The notes below the pieces were generated by a model. That model worked only from the letters and a program-made list of their open reading frames with translations, was not told where the DNA came from and did not search any database. Below, in pieces: positions 17,117 through 26,431 of a stretch of 64,000 nucleotides of DNA. This DNA comes from Firmicutes bacterium CAG:194 (lineage in GTDB: Bacteria > Bacillota > Clostridia > Lachnospirales > Lachnospiraceae): contig HF995248.1 in NCBI GenBank assembly GCA_000432915.1, positions 30,129-94,128 of the forward strand, given 5' to 3'. Position 1 is the stretch's first letter; each line of letters opens with the position of its first letter. The position numbers and the translations under genes are program-made.

Positions 17117-20100
17117 ATGAGAAAGAAGAGTTTAAACGGAAAGCGTGTGATGGCGTTTGTGCTTGCTTTTTCTCTGGTGCTGGGAGAAGCATCGGCAGTG
17201 GTGGCTGCACCGGCAGATGCCTCTGCGACTTGCGCAACGGAAACAGTTGCTGAGCAGGCACCGGAAGCAGAGACAGCAGAAGAAGCTGTGGCACCGGAAG
17301 CAGAGACAGCAGAAGAAGCTGTGGTACCGGAAAGCGTAGAAACAGAAGTACAGATTCCTGAGACGGAAGAGGCAGAGGATGCAGCACCGGAAGACGGTTC
17401 TGCGGCAGAGACAGCAGAGGAGACAAGCGTCTCAGAAAATGACACAGAGATCACTGTTTCAGAGAATGATGCGGATCTGGATGCAGATGAGGCATATGAT
17501 GGAAGCATTTCAAAAGTGATCGGACTGGAGGCGTCGGGAAGAGACTATGACGGTAGCTTTAAGGATGATAATGGGAATGTCGTATATCGTTATGTTGCGG
17601 TCCAGGATGCAACCACATGCGTGGAAGCACCGGGAAAAATCGACGCAAATGCCGCAACGGGACTTTACAGCTATAACGGAAAACTTTATAGGTATGCATC
17701 ATATGATAAATATCTGAATGTTACAACTTTTAGATCCTATAATGAAATTGCATTGCTGGGCAATCCAAAATCAGCTTATCTGGATGCTGCTACCCGGTTA
17801 TATAAAGTTAACGGAACCTATTACAGCGACCTTGGTACAGTTAACATAAACGGAAAAGAATGTGCTTATTATCATGTAAAGGCAGAAAACAATATGCCGA
17901 TGACAGGCAGCTTTTCCGATGATACAGCAGGTCTTCAGGCTTTCAGGAAGCAGTATGGCCGTTATACAAAATCAGATGCTTATTATCAGAAGCAGGGGCA
18001 GAATAAATATGACGTTTCACCGGATTATTATGCAGTAGGCGGCAAATGTTATAAAAATGCAGGCTACCATTCTGTTTATGAAGGCGGAAAACGTATCAAA
18101 AAGTACTATGGATATACGGAGATTGCATTGAATGCGCAAAATGTTACATTCAGCTGGAATACCCTTCATATAAAAGCCGACCAGAAAAACAGCGCCGGAC
18201 AGGAGCTTTTAGTCGGATATGAAGTGGAGGTAAACGGCGCTCTTTTAAATACCGAATACAATGCACATGAAAAATCCGGTACACCACACCGGATGAGTTC
18301 CTATACCGGATTTACTTATGACAAGTACCTGACAAACGGTCAGTCAGTCAGACTGCGTGTACGTGGTCTGTACTATCATCAGGAAAATAAGGTGATCACA
18401 GAAAATGGTGTACAGAGTGGAAATACAGTCAATGTGATCGATGCATTTGGCGAATGGTCTGAACCATATACTTATACATATACAGCACCACAGGCGGTTG
18501 GTGCGGTTCCTTCTGTGACAGCCAGATATATTCCGGTAGCAACGGAGGTAAGCGGATCAGGATATTCAACCAATAAAAATAAGATCCGTATTACGTACAC
18601 AACACTGGCAAATTGTGAAGATTATCGTATTTACAGAATCGCTTCCAAAAAGGCGATCAGTCTGACAACAGCTAATTTTAGTGACGTTTATTATAAGGAT
18701 AGTGCAACATTACAGAAACTGGGGCTGAGCACGTCTGATTTTGCCGTAAATTATTTCTATTCCAGTGATACGGGCGAGCTTGAATTAACAACGGATAAAA
18801 ATTACAGCTATTACTATTTTGCGGTTGTACCGTCAAGCCTGACCGATTATGAAAAATATTATAATGATCAGAGTCTCGATACGATCAAAGCGGTAGCAGG
18901 TGTAACTGCTGCCCGGAATACACAGGTACTGACACCTGTAACCAATCTGCATGTGGAAAAATATTCCAATAATGACGGATCTTATGGAACAACAGGACCG
19001 AGACTGGTATGGGACGGAACAGATAAAAATGTAGTTGTATTTGCATATGAGGCAGCATCGTTCCCGGCATATTATACGACAAAGTTCCAGAAACCGAGTT
19101 CTGCAGATGGAAAAATGGAGTATCAGCTTTCGGATGCAGACCGGCTGGCATTAAATAAAGTGAAGTATACAACAGAATCCGGCTCTTATAATGCGAGCAC
19201 GGCAATGAGTGATATGAATCTGGTACCGGGCAGAACTTATTATTTTGTCGCATATACCTATGATAAGAGTCTGCAGACCGGTGGTCAGACACCGATCACT
19301 TATAAGACGACAAAGAAAATAAAGGTAAACGGTGTAGAAAAGACGACACCGGTTACTTACAGTTATGATTCTTACATACCGATCAGTGCACCGTCTAATA
19401 TGGTAAGCTATAAATATGCAAAGCCGGACAAGCCGACTGTTTCCACTTATGCAACAAAGAACAGTGTAAAGCTGACTGTCGGCGGATATAACACAGGTTA
19501 TGAAATCTATCGCAAGAGCGGTAAGAAGTTTAAAAAGATTGCGACTATGACAGATGATGTTTATACGGACACAGGTCTGAAAAACGGCGTATCTTATACG
19601 TATAAGGTTCGTGGCTATTATTACAACCGTGATACGAAAGAGAAATATTACAGCGATTACAGAGTGGTCACAGTAAAGGCAGCAGATGCAGCCAATATTT
19701 CTGTTTCCGTTACAAAGGCATCCAAGTCTTCTGCAAAGATCAAGTGGACGAAGGTACCGAATGCCGTAAAATATGAAATTTATCGTTCCAGTTCTGAAAA
19801 TACGGATCCAAAGACGATTTCCAAGAAATTCAGTGCGTCCGGCAGGAAAGATTATCTGTCAGATAACCGCTATGAGCTGATCAAAACACTTGGAAAATCC
19901 AAAACAAGTCTGACGGATAAGAAGCTGGTAGCAGGTCAGAAATACAGCTATGTTGTTATTGCTTATTATAAGGCAGGCGGTAAGACGGAATATGTATCCG
20001 GCGGCGGTTCTGCATTGATGGCACTGGATACGACTGTCAAAAATATATATGGTGAAGTAAACGGTTCCAATGCAAAGATCACATGGGACAAGGATACATT

Positions 20101-21073
20101 TGCTGCGAAATATGAGCTGGAATACACCATGTTCGATATCAACGGATATGCAAAGAATACAACACCGCTCAAGGCTTCTACAAAGAAAAACACTTATACT
20201 ATCAAGGGACTTGGCGCAGGAGAAACAGTATCAGTTCGTATCCGTGCGGTAGGAAAAGGAAACGTATACGGAAGATGGACATCGGCTTCCAACTGGTCGT
20301 CCTCCATGAACAGTCTTGCACCGGTCAAAGGTATTAAGGCGTCTGCTGTGACAAAGAAGACCTCTGACGGCAAGACGGTCAATGGTGTCAAGATCACATG
20401 GAAAGCAGTAAAGGGAGCAAAATACTACAAAGTATACCGTTCTGTCTATGAAGGCACTTATGACAAAGATAAGAAAATGTATTATCTGCCATCAGGTTCC
20501 TTGATCAAGAAGGACGGAAATGATGATTTCTACTTTACTACTTCTTCTCTGAGAACGGATGGCTACAGAGACAGCAGCAGCTATGAAAGCTATGAAGAAT
20601 ATAACGGTGTGACAGGTTCTGTTGTTGGTACTACCGCTTATGATTATGAGGATGTTCCTGCAGGTGTGACCTATTATTACACAGTCAAGGCTTATGGAGA
20701 AACACCGATGGCCGGAACGGATTCCAACGTATATTCGGTTATGTCTTCCAAGGCTGCCAAGGTAACAGCAGACGGTATCAACACCGTTACGCTGAAAAAC
20801 AGCAAGAAGGGCAAAGTAACAGTAACCTTCAACACGGTACCGGGCGCAAAGAAGTATACAGTTTATCGTTCCATGAAGAAGGGCGGCAAGTATACAAAGG
20901 TTGCAACTGTCAAGGTAACCAAGAAGAACAAGAACAAAAAGTCCTTAAGCTATACAGGTAAAGCAGTAAAGAAGAAAACATACTATTACAAAGTAGTGGC
21001 TGAAGGTACAAACGAGTTGAAGGCAGATATGAAGATTGAATCTGCAGTGAAGAAGATCAAAGTAAAGAAATAA
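17117..21073 (+). CDS. Large secreted surface protein with fibronectin III-like repeats
   Basis: 1318 residues. A signal peptide (about 1-30: basic start, FVLAFSLVLG, then a VVAAP cleavage region) is followed by a 100-residue acidic Ala/Glu/Thr linker and a Tyr-rich region. Several Fn3-like modules follow, each with a WTKVPNA or WKAVKGA strand and a YEIYRS or YKVYRS strand, and the protein ends in a lysine-rich tail. No LPXTG, SLH or choline-binding motif is seen, so wall attachment may rely on charge or the protein may be released. A 33-bp tandem duplication (17258-17290 and 17291-17323) repeats APEAETAEEAV in the linker. Carbohydrate or matrix binding is the usual guess for such proteins; it is not shown here. 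Confidence 0.8.
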   Translation: MRKKSLNGKRVMAFVLAFSLVLGEASAVVAAPADASATCATETVAEQAPEAETAEEAVAPEAETAEEAVVPESVETEVQIPETEEAEDAAPEDGSAAETAEETSVSENDTEITVSENDADLDADEAYDGSISKVIGLEASGRDYDGSFKDDNGNVVYRYVAVQDATTCVEAPGKIDANAATGLYSYNGKLYRYASYDKYLNVTTFRSYNEIALLGNPKSAYLDAATRLYKVNGTYYSDLGTVNINGKECAYYHVKAENNMPMTGSFSDDTAGLQAFRKQYGRYTKSDAYYQKQGQNKYDVSPDYYAVGGKCYKNAGYHSVYEGGKRIKKYYGYTEIALNAQNVTFSWNTLHIKADQKNSAGQELLVGYEVEVNGALLNTEYNAHEKSGTPHRMSSYTGFTYDKYLTNGQSVRLRVRGLYYHQENKVITENGVQSGNTVNVIDAFGEWSEPYTYTYTAPQAVGAVPSVTARYIPVATEVSGSGYSTNKNKIRITYTTLANCEDYRIYRIASKKAISLTTANFSDVYYKDSATLQKLGLSTSDFAVNYFYSSDTGELELTTDKNYSYYYFAVVPSSLTDYEKYYNDQSLDTIKAVAGVTAARNTQVLTPVTNLHVEKYSNNDGSYGTTGPRLVWDGTDKNVVVFAYEAASFPAYYTTKFQKPSSADGKMEYQLSDADRLALNKVKYTTESGSYNASTAMSDMNLVPGRTYYFVAYTYDKSLQTGGQTPITYKTTKKIKVNGVEKTTPVTYSYDSYIPISAPSNMVSYKYAKPDKPTVSTYATKNSVKLTVGGYNTGYEIYRKSGKKFKKIATMTDDVYTDTGLKNGVSYTYKVRGYYYNRDTKEKYYSDYRVVTVKAADAANISVSVTKASKSSAKIKWTKVPNAVKYEIYRSSSENTDPKTISKKFSASGRKDYLSDNRYELIKTLGKSKTSLTDKKLVAGQKYSYVVIAYYKAGGKTEYVSGGGSALMALDTTVKNIYGEVNGSNAKITWDKDTFAAKYELEYTMFDINGYAKNTTPLKASTKKNTYTIKGLGAGETVSVRIRAVGKGNVYGRWTSASNWSSSMNSLAPVKGIKASAVTKKTSDGKTVNGVKITWKAVKGAKYYKVYRSVYEGTYDKDKKMYYLPSGSLIKKDGNDDFYFTTSSLRTDGYRDSSSYESYEEYNGVTGSVVGTTAYDYEDVPAGVTYYYTVKAYGETPMAGTDSNVYSVMSSKAAKVTADGINTVTLKNSKKGKVTVTFNTVPGAKKYTVYRSMKKGGKYTKVATVKVTKKNKNKKSLSYTGKAVKKKTYYYKVVAEGTNELKADMKIESAVKKIKVKK
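17258..17323 (+). repeat. 33-bp tandem duplication in the acidic linker
   Basis: Two near-identical 33-bp units (17258-17290 and 17291-17323), each encoding APEAETAEEAV, with a third partial start at 17324. In-frame repeats of this kind vary in copy number by slippage. Confidence 0.85.
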
Positions 21074-21116
21074 AAATACGGGATCTTGCAATCTGTAATA
21101 GAAACAGAAACAGGAA

Positions 21117-21156
21117 AGCTCCGGCGGATGCACAGTCGTCCGCCGGAGCTTTTTTG
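21117..21156 (+). terminator. Strong terminator after the Fn3-like surface protein
   Basis: AGCTCCGGCGGA (21117-21128) and TCCGCCGGAGCT (21139-21150) form a perfect 12-bp stem with a 10-base loop, followed by TTTTT. Confidence 0.93.
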
Positions 21157-21182
21157 TTATGGCGACGAGGAAAATGCACGCA
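21156..21182 (+). repeat. Partial copy of dispersed post-terminator repeat (family A)
   Basis: These 27 bases are identical to the reverse complement of 31974-32000 and nearly match 63409-63430. The copy starts immediately after the terminator T-run and then diverges. Confidence 0.8.
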
Positions 21183-21287
21183 GTTCTGCTGCCCTATACA
21201 CTACTGCCCGGATTTAGAGGATTTTATTGCACCGAATGTTGAAAAGATGTAAACTGATAACAAGGTATGCAAAATGGGAGGCTTTTT

Positions 21288-22235
21288 ATGCGTTGTATAT
21301 ATAAGACAGACAATGGAGTTTTGTCAAAACTGAAAGATTTTGAGCCGGACGTATGGGTAAACCTCATAACTCCTGATATGGATGAGATCGTCTCGACAGC
21401 CAAACAATATGGAATTGATGTTAACGATATGAAGGCAGCACTGGATGATGAGGAAAGCTCCCGTGTGCAGCTGGAAGATGGGTATACACTGATCCTTGTC
21501 GATATCCCGTCGGCTGAGGTGCGTAATAACCAGAATGCTTATACGACAATTCCTCTGGGTATCCTGCTTGTGAGAAATGCGATCATCACGGTATGCGGTA
21601 CAGAGACACCGGTGCTGACTTATTTTTCACAAAATCTCGTCAGAGGATTCTCGACAAAAAAGAAGATGCGTTTTGTGTATCAGATCCTGCTTCGGACAAC
21701 CAATATGTATCAGGCATTTCTGCGTGTTATTGATAAGCGGCGCAGCGAGATCGAGCAGAGAGTCAGTGAAGAAAATGATACAGAGGACAGAGATCTGATC
21801 CACTTACATGAACTGGAAAGCAACCTTGTCTATTTCGCAACGTCATTAAGTGCAAACAGAGTTGTACTCGAACGCCTGACACGTTATGAGCGGATCGAGC
21901 AGTATCCGGAGGATAAGGAACTGCTGGATGATGTCATAGTCGAGAACAGGCAGGCAATTGAAATGACAAACATTTACAGAGATATTATCCATGGTGCCCG
22001 GGAGCTCGTATCCACGATCTTAAATAACCGATTGAACAATGTGATGAAATTCCTGACCTCCATTACGCTCGTTATGGCGATCCCGACGGTTATTTCCGGT
22101 ATTTACGGAATGAATGTAAGTGCAGCCTGGATGCCGCTTGCGAAGACACCTTACGGGTTCACTATTATCTGTGTGGCCATAGCAGTGATCTGTGTTGTGG
22201 CACTTGTTGTATTAAAGAAAAAGAAATTGCTGTAA
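21288..22235 (+). CDS. CorA-family divalent cation transporter
   Basis: 315 residues. A soluble alpha/beta N-terminal domain, a long helical stretch, and two C-terminal membrane spans with the CorA signature YGMN at the end of the first. It ends in KKKKLL. The family moves Mg2+ (sometimes Co2+ or Ni2+) as a pentamer. The ATG at 21288 was chosen because GGGAGG lies just before it; an in-frame ATG at 21267 precedes that site. It stands alone after a terminator and a repeat copy, 28 bases before the sugar-sensing operon. Confidence 0.9.
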   Translation: MRCIYKTDNGVLSKLKDFEPDVWVNLITPDMDEIVSTAKQYGIDVNDMKAALDDEESSRVQLEDGYTLILVDIPSAEVRNNQNAYTTIPLGILLVRNAIITVCGTETPVLTYFSQNLVRGFSTKKKMRFVYQILLRTTNMYQAFLRVIDKRRSEIEQRVSEENDTEDRDLIHLHELESNLVYFATSLSANRVVLERLTRYERIEQYPEDKELLDDVIVENRQAIEMTNIYRDIIHGARELVSTILNNRLNNVMKFLTSITLVMAIPTVISGIYGMNVSAAWMPLAKTPYGFTIICVAIAVICVVALVVLKKKKLL

Positions 22236-22263
22236 AAAGAGAAGAAAGTTATAGATATTATAT

Positions 22264-23331
22264 ATGAAAAAAAGAAACGGATGGAAAGAAAAAGCTGGGA
22301 AAATCGCGCAGATACTTCCTTTTTATCTGCTGGCTGCTCTGATGGTCATTATGTGCGTGTTCTATTTCCATATGCGGAAGCGGGAAAGTCAGGTGCTGCA
22401 AAAGGTGCAGGATGCAGAAGAATACAGAAGCTATTATATGATGATCACCAATGATGACAGCCTGCCGTTCTGGCAGAATGTTTATGCAGGCGCGTTGGAG
22501 GAAGCACAGAAAGCAGATGCTTATATTGAAATGCCGGGGCTTAATCTGGAAACGGATTACGACAAGCGGGATCTGATGAAGATCGCGATCGATTCCAAGG
22601 TGGATGGTATCATTGTGGAGGCGGATGAAAGTGCCATGATGACAGAGCTTATCAGGGAAGCGGAAGACAACGGAATTCCTGTCGTGACTGTGCTGGAGGA
22701 TAACACACAGGCGGGCAGGCAGAGCTATGTAAGCATCAGCTATTATAATCTTGGCAGAGAGTATGGGAACCAGCTCTGCGATATCATAAGAGAAAAACAG
22801 GTAAAGGGATATGGCAGCAGGCAAAATGTCATGGTACTTTTGGATGCGGAACGCGCGGATACGAGCCAGAGTATCCTTCTTGCCTCTATGCAGGAGGTGA
22901 TTGACGGAGAAGGGTTTGGTGATCTGGTACAGATTGAGGCGGTTCCGGTACAGAGTGGATCGGCATTTGCCGCTGAAGAGGCGATCCGTGATATTTTTAT
23001 GACGAGAGATACGCTGCCGGACGTGATGATCTGCCTGAATGAACAAAATACGACCTGCGTTTATCAGGCGGTTGTCGATTATAACAAGGTTGGGGATATT
23101 GAGATCGTGGGATATTACGAATCCGATATGATCAGAAGTGCGATCCGGAAAGATATCATCTATTCTTCCGTGACGTTCGATACAAAGCAGATGGGCAGAT
23201 ATTGCGTGGATGCACTTACGGAATATCAGGAAAGTGGTTATGCAAATGAATATTTTGCAGTAGATATCTCACTTCTGGATGCACAGACGCTGGGGGAAGG
23301 AGGCGCGGACGATGTCCAAGAAACTGACTGA
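22264..23331 (+). CDS. Membrane-anchored sugar-binding protein, probable co-sensor (XylFII-like)
   Basis: 355 residues. One N-terminal membrane span (about 17-38) with no lipobox is followed by a periplasmic-binding-protein type 1 fold (Peripla_BP_4): DSLPFWQNVYAGALEEA at the start of lobe one and VDGIIVEADE at the first hinge. It overlaps the kinase gene by 20 bases. In Clostridium beijerinckii an anchored xylose-binding protein, XylFII, forms a sensor complex with the kinase LytS and YesN to switch on xylFGH; gene order and architecture here match that arrangement. The ligand is unknown. It is not expected to serve uptake, since separate binding lipoproteins follow. Confidence 0.8.
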   Translation: MKKRNGWKEKAGKIAQILPFYLLAALMVIMCVFYFHMRKRESQVLQKVQDAEEYRSYYMMITNDDSLPFWQNVYAGALEEAQKADAYIEMPGLNLETDYDKRDLMKIAIDSKVDGIIVEADESAMMTELIREAEDNGIPVVTVLEDNTQAGRQSYVSISYYNLGREYGNQLCDIIREKQVKGYGSRQNVMVLLDAERADTSQSILLASMQEVIDGEGFGDLVQIEAVPVQSGSAFAAEEAIRDIFMTRDTLPDVMICLNEQNTTCVYQAVVDYNKVGDIEIVGYYESDMIRSAIRKDIIYSSVTFDTKQMGRYCVDALTEYQESGYANEYFAVDISLLDAQTLGEGGADDVQETD

Positions 23332-24805
23332 CGCCTTCGCGGCTCTCTCAATCCGGACAAAGCTGATCTGTGTATTCGTTCTGACGATCCTTGTCATGCT
23401 GCTTGTGAATGTGTTCATGTATCTGAATATCAACAAGATCACCGTGCAGCTGGATGAAATCTACGCGGACAATGTCAGGCTGAATGCGATCGCGGATGCG
23501 CTTGACGGTCTGCAGTCCAGTATGACTTCCTATCTGAATACAAAGACGACAGATGCCATGGAGGAATATTATAAAAACGAGCAGAATTATGCAGATCTGA
23601 TCGCGGGACTTCAGACAAAGGCAACGGGGGACGAGCTTCTTCTGATGGAGCGTAATATCCATTACATGTCAGAGACATATCTGACGCTCACGGCAGATAC
23701 GATAGAGGCAAAAAGAGGGCGTAATGTAGAAAAATACAAAGCATATTATGATGATGCATCGCAGCTTTATGGATATTTGCAGATGTATATACTGAGTCTG
23801 AATAACAGGCGGTTCCGTACCAATACCGGGGATTACGAAGTGCTTTCCGATTCCCTGCAATATCTGGAAATGGTCAGCATCTTTATATTTATCGTACTGA
23901 CACTTTGTACCCTTTTAATGGTCGTCATGTTTACGAGAAATATCACAAAGCCGTTGCGGAAGCTTTCGGATGCAGCGTATCGTGTGGCAAACGGAGAGCT
24001 GGATCAGGCAGATATGGTGGAAGTGCATTCAATGGATGAGATCGGTGTCGTAACGGTAGCGTTTAACCGGATGCTACAGAGTATTCCGGCTTATATAAAC
24101 CGTCTCCGGGAGAGCCTTGAAAAAGAGCGGCAGATGAAGGAAAAGGAACTTCTGATGGAAACACATCTGAAGGATGCCCAGCTGAAATATCTGCAGGCAC
24201 AGATCAATCCGCACTTTCTGTTTAATTCATTGAATGCGGGTGCACAGCTTGCCATGATGGAAAGCGCGGACCGTACCTATGATTATATCCAGAATATGGC
24301 TGCGTTTTTCCGCTACAATATTAAGAAGGATCATGATGAAGTCACGCTGGAAGAAGAAATCCGGCTTGTGGATAATTATATTTATATATTAAACGTCCGG
24401 TTTTCAGGGGAGATCCATTTTGAGAAAAAAGTAGATGAATCCCTTCTGGGCGTGCATATTCCGAGCATGCTCCTGCAGCCGATCGTGGAAAACAGTGTCA
24501 ATTACGGAATCCGTAATATTGACTGGGAAGGGCGGATCGTGCTTTCTGTTTACCGGGAAGAGGAAAAAGTCTGTATCAGTATCAAAGACAACGGTGTTGG
24601 CATGACGGAAGAACGAATCGCGCAGGTGATGCAGAACTGCATTTCCCATCAGGAAGATACGGGAGATTCCAACGGTGTCGGTCTGAACAATGTAATGGAA
24701 CGCCTCCATCTGTTTTTTGACGGAGCGGAAGAGTTTGTCATGATGAGTGAAGGACCGGGCAGGGGAACGGAGGTAGTGATCCGGATTCCTTATTTGAAAA
24801 TGTGA
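23312..24805 (+). CDS. YesM/LytS-type sensor histidine kinase
   Basis: 497 residues. A membrane span near 18-40, an extracytoplasmic helical sensor, a second span near 190-210, a HAMP domain, and a His_kinase domain with the acceptor histidine in QINPHFLFNSLNA. A HATPase domain follows with IVENSVNYG (N-box) and IKDNGVGM (G1). The ATG at 23312 lies within the end of the binding-protein gene, preceded by GGAAGGAGG. It should phosphorylate the regulator encoded 30 bases downstream, probably in response to ligand-loaded anchored binding protein. Confidence 0.92.
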   Translation: MSKKLTDAFAALSIRTKLICVFVLTILVMLLVNVFMYLNINKITVQLDEIYADNVRLNAIADALDGLQSSMTSYLNTKTTDAMEEYYKNEQNYADLIAGLQTKATGDELLLMERNIHYMSETYLTLTADTIEAKRGRNVEKYKAYYDDASQLYGYLQMYILSLNNRRFRTNTGDYEVLSDSLQYLEMVSIFIFIVLTLCTLLMVVMFTRNITKPLRKLSDAAYRVANGELDQADMVEVHSMDEIGVVTVAFNRMLQSIPAYINRLRESLEKERQMKEKELLMETHLKDAQLKYLQAQINPHFLFNSLNAGAQLAMMESADRTYDYIQNMAAFFRYNIKKDHDEVTLEEEIRLVDNYIYILNVRFSGEIHFEKKVDESLLGVHIPSMLLQPIVENSVNYGIRNIDWEGRIVLSVYREEEKVCISIKDNGVGMTEERIAQVMQNCISHQEDTGDSNGVGLNNVMERLHLFFDGAEEFVMMSEGPGRGTEVVIRIPYLKM

Positions 24806-24835
24806 AATGTAATGATTACGGAGAGAGGATAAGGT

Positions 24836-26428
24836 ATGTATAAGATTATGCTGGCAGATGACGAAGGGATCGTGATTGATTCCCTCCGGTTCATCTTATC
24901 AAAGGAATTTGGGGATACATGTGTGATCGAATCTGCCAAGACCGGCAGAAGCGTGATCGAGCTGGCGGAGCATTTTGGCCCCGATATTGCGATCATGGAT
25001 ATCCAGATGCCCGGTATTAATGGAATCGAGGCAATGCGTGAGATCCGGGAAACGAATACGAATACGATTTTTATCGTGATGTCTGCCTATGATAAATTTG
25101 ATTATGCCAAGGAGGCCATTGGACTTGGCGTGCTGGAATATCTGAACAAACCGGTTGACAGAACCGAGATCGTAGCAGTTGTGAAGCGTGCCATGCATCT
25201 GATCGACAAAGAACGGGAAAAACGCTCGAAGGATCTGATGATCCGCGAGAAAATGGAAACGGTTGTTCCGATCATTGAAAACGGACTTGTTTATAATATC
25301 CTGTTTCAGGAATTCTTTGAGGACGATATCGAAAATTTCAAAAATCTGCTGGGGCTTTCGATGGATTATGGCTGTATGATGGCACTTGTTTTTGGCGAGG
25401 ATCAGGAAGGCAATCATATGACGAATGCGGTCGGAACCAGTGTCCGCGTGCAGAACCATGTCAGAGAAGTGCGTGAAGTGGTCAAAAGCTATTTTCCGGG
25501 AATCGTGGGCGCAGTCATGGCAAACAAGATCGCAGTTTTTATCCCATGGGAAGAGCCGAAGCAGGAATATAATGAGCGTATTGAAATGATCGAAAAAGCG
25601 CGTGTTATGGTCAGAAAGCTCAGAAAGCATCTGGATGTGGCATTCCGCGCGGGATTTGGATCTGTCCGCCCCTTAAGTGAGGCAATGGAATCTTATAATG
25701 AGGCGCTGGATTCCCTGACAACAACGACAGGAACGGTTGCGCACGTAGATGACCTGCCGATCGGCTGCGAATATGAGGAAAATTACCCGGTAGAAACAGA
25801 GCGTCTTTTATTTGATGCGCTGGAAAAAGGTGATCTGAACGGATCGGTAGCAGCAGCTAATCAGTTTTTTGACTGGATGCTGGAGAATTACCCGAACTGT
25901 GAAATGGATATCAAGCTGAAGGTGCTGGAATTTGTGCTTTGGGCGGAGCATGTCACTTATGAGAACAGTGGTAAGGTGTATCATTTCCGCTCCAGACAGG
26001 ATTATCTGCCGTCGCTGCTGGCAATTACCCAGTATGAAGATCTGCGGAAATGGTATATTGACAAGATCACACAGGCATGTCGCACTGTCATGACACGGAA
26101 GGAAGAACAGTCAAGCAGTATTATTGACCGGGCAAAGGATTATATTGCGGGACATTACAGCAAGGATATTTCGCTGGACGATGTATCGCGCGAGGTAGAT
26201 ATCAGTCCGTATTATTTCAGCAAAGTATTTAAAGAAGCGACCGGTGAAAACTTTATCGAATATCTGACGAATGTCAGGATATCAAAGGCAAAGGAAATGC
26301 TTCAGGCAGGTGACAGCAGTATGAAAGAGATCTGTTCGGCGGTCGGCTATTCCGATCCGAATTATTTCAGCCGCACCTTTAAGAAAAATGTAGGTGTGAC
26401 CCCTACGGAGTTTAAGGAGGGCAAATAA
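24836..26428 (+). CDS. YesN-type response regulator with AraC DNA-binding domain
   Basis: 530 residues. Receiver domain 1-120 with acidic pair D8-D9, phospho-acceptor D55 (IMDIQMPG) and the conserved Lys in LNKPVD. A middle region of about 280 residues follows. The C-terminal 100 residues carry the two AraC HTH motifs (ISLDDVSREVDISPYYFS, then VGYSDPNYFSRTFKK). It is the likely activator of the downstream binding-protein and ABC transporter genes. Expected DNA target and sugar are unknown. Confidence 0.93.
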   Translation: MYKIMLADDEGIVIDSLRFILSKEFGDTCVIESAKTGRSVIELAEHFGPDIAIMDIQMPGINGIEAMREIRETNTNTIFIVMSAYDKFDYAKEAIGLGVLEYLNKPVDRTEIVAVVKRAMHLIDKEREKRSKDLMIREKMETVVPIIENGLVYNILFQEFFEDDIENFKNLLGLSMDYGCMMALVFGEDQEGNHMTNAVGTSVRVQNHVREVREVVKSYFPGIVGAVMANKIAVFIPWEEPKQEYNERIEMIEKARVMVRKLRKHLDVAFRAGFGSVRPLSEAMESYNEALDSLTTTTGTVAHVDDLPIGCEYEENYPVETERLLFDALEKGDLNGSVAAANQFFDWMLENYPNCEMDIKLKVLEFVLWAEHVTYENSGKVYHFRSRQDYLPSLLAITQYEDLRKWYIDKITQACRTVMTRKEEQSSSIIDRAKDYIAGHYSKDISLDDVSREVDISPYYFSKVFKEATGENFIEYLTNVRISKAKEMLQAGDSSMKEICSAVGYSDPNYFSRTFKKNVGVTPTEFKEGK

Positions 26429-26431
26429 CAG

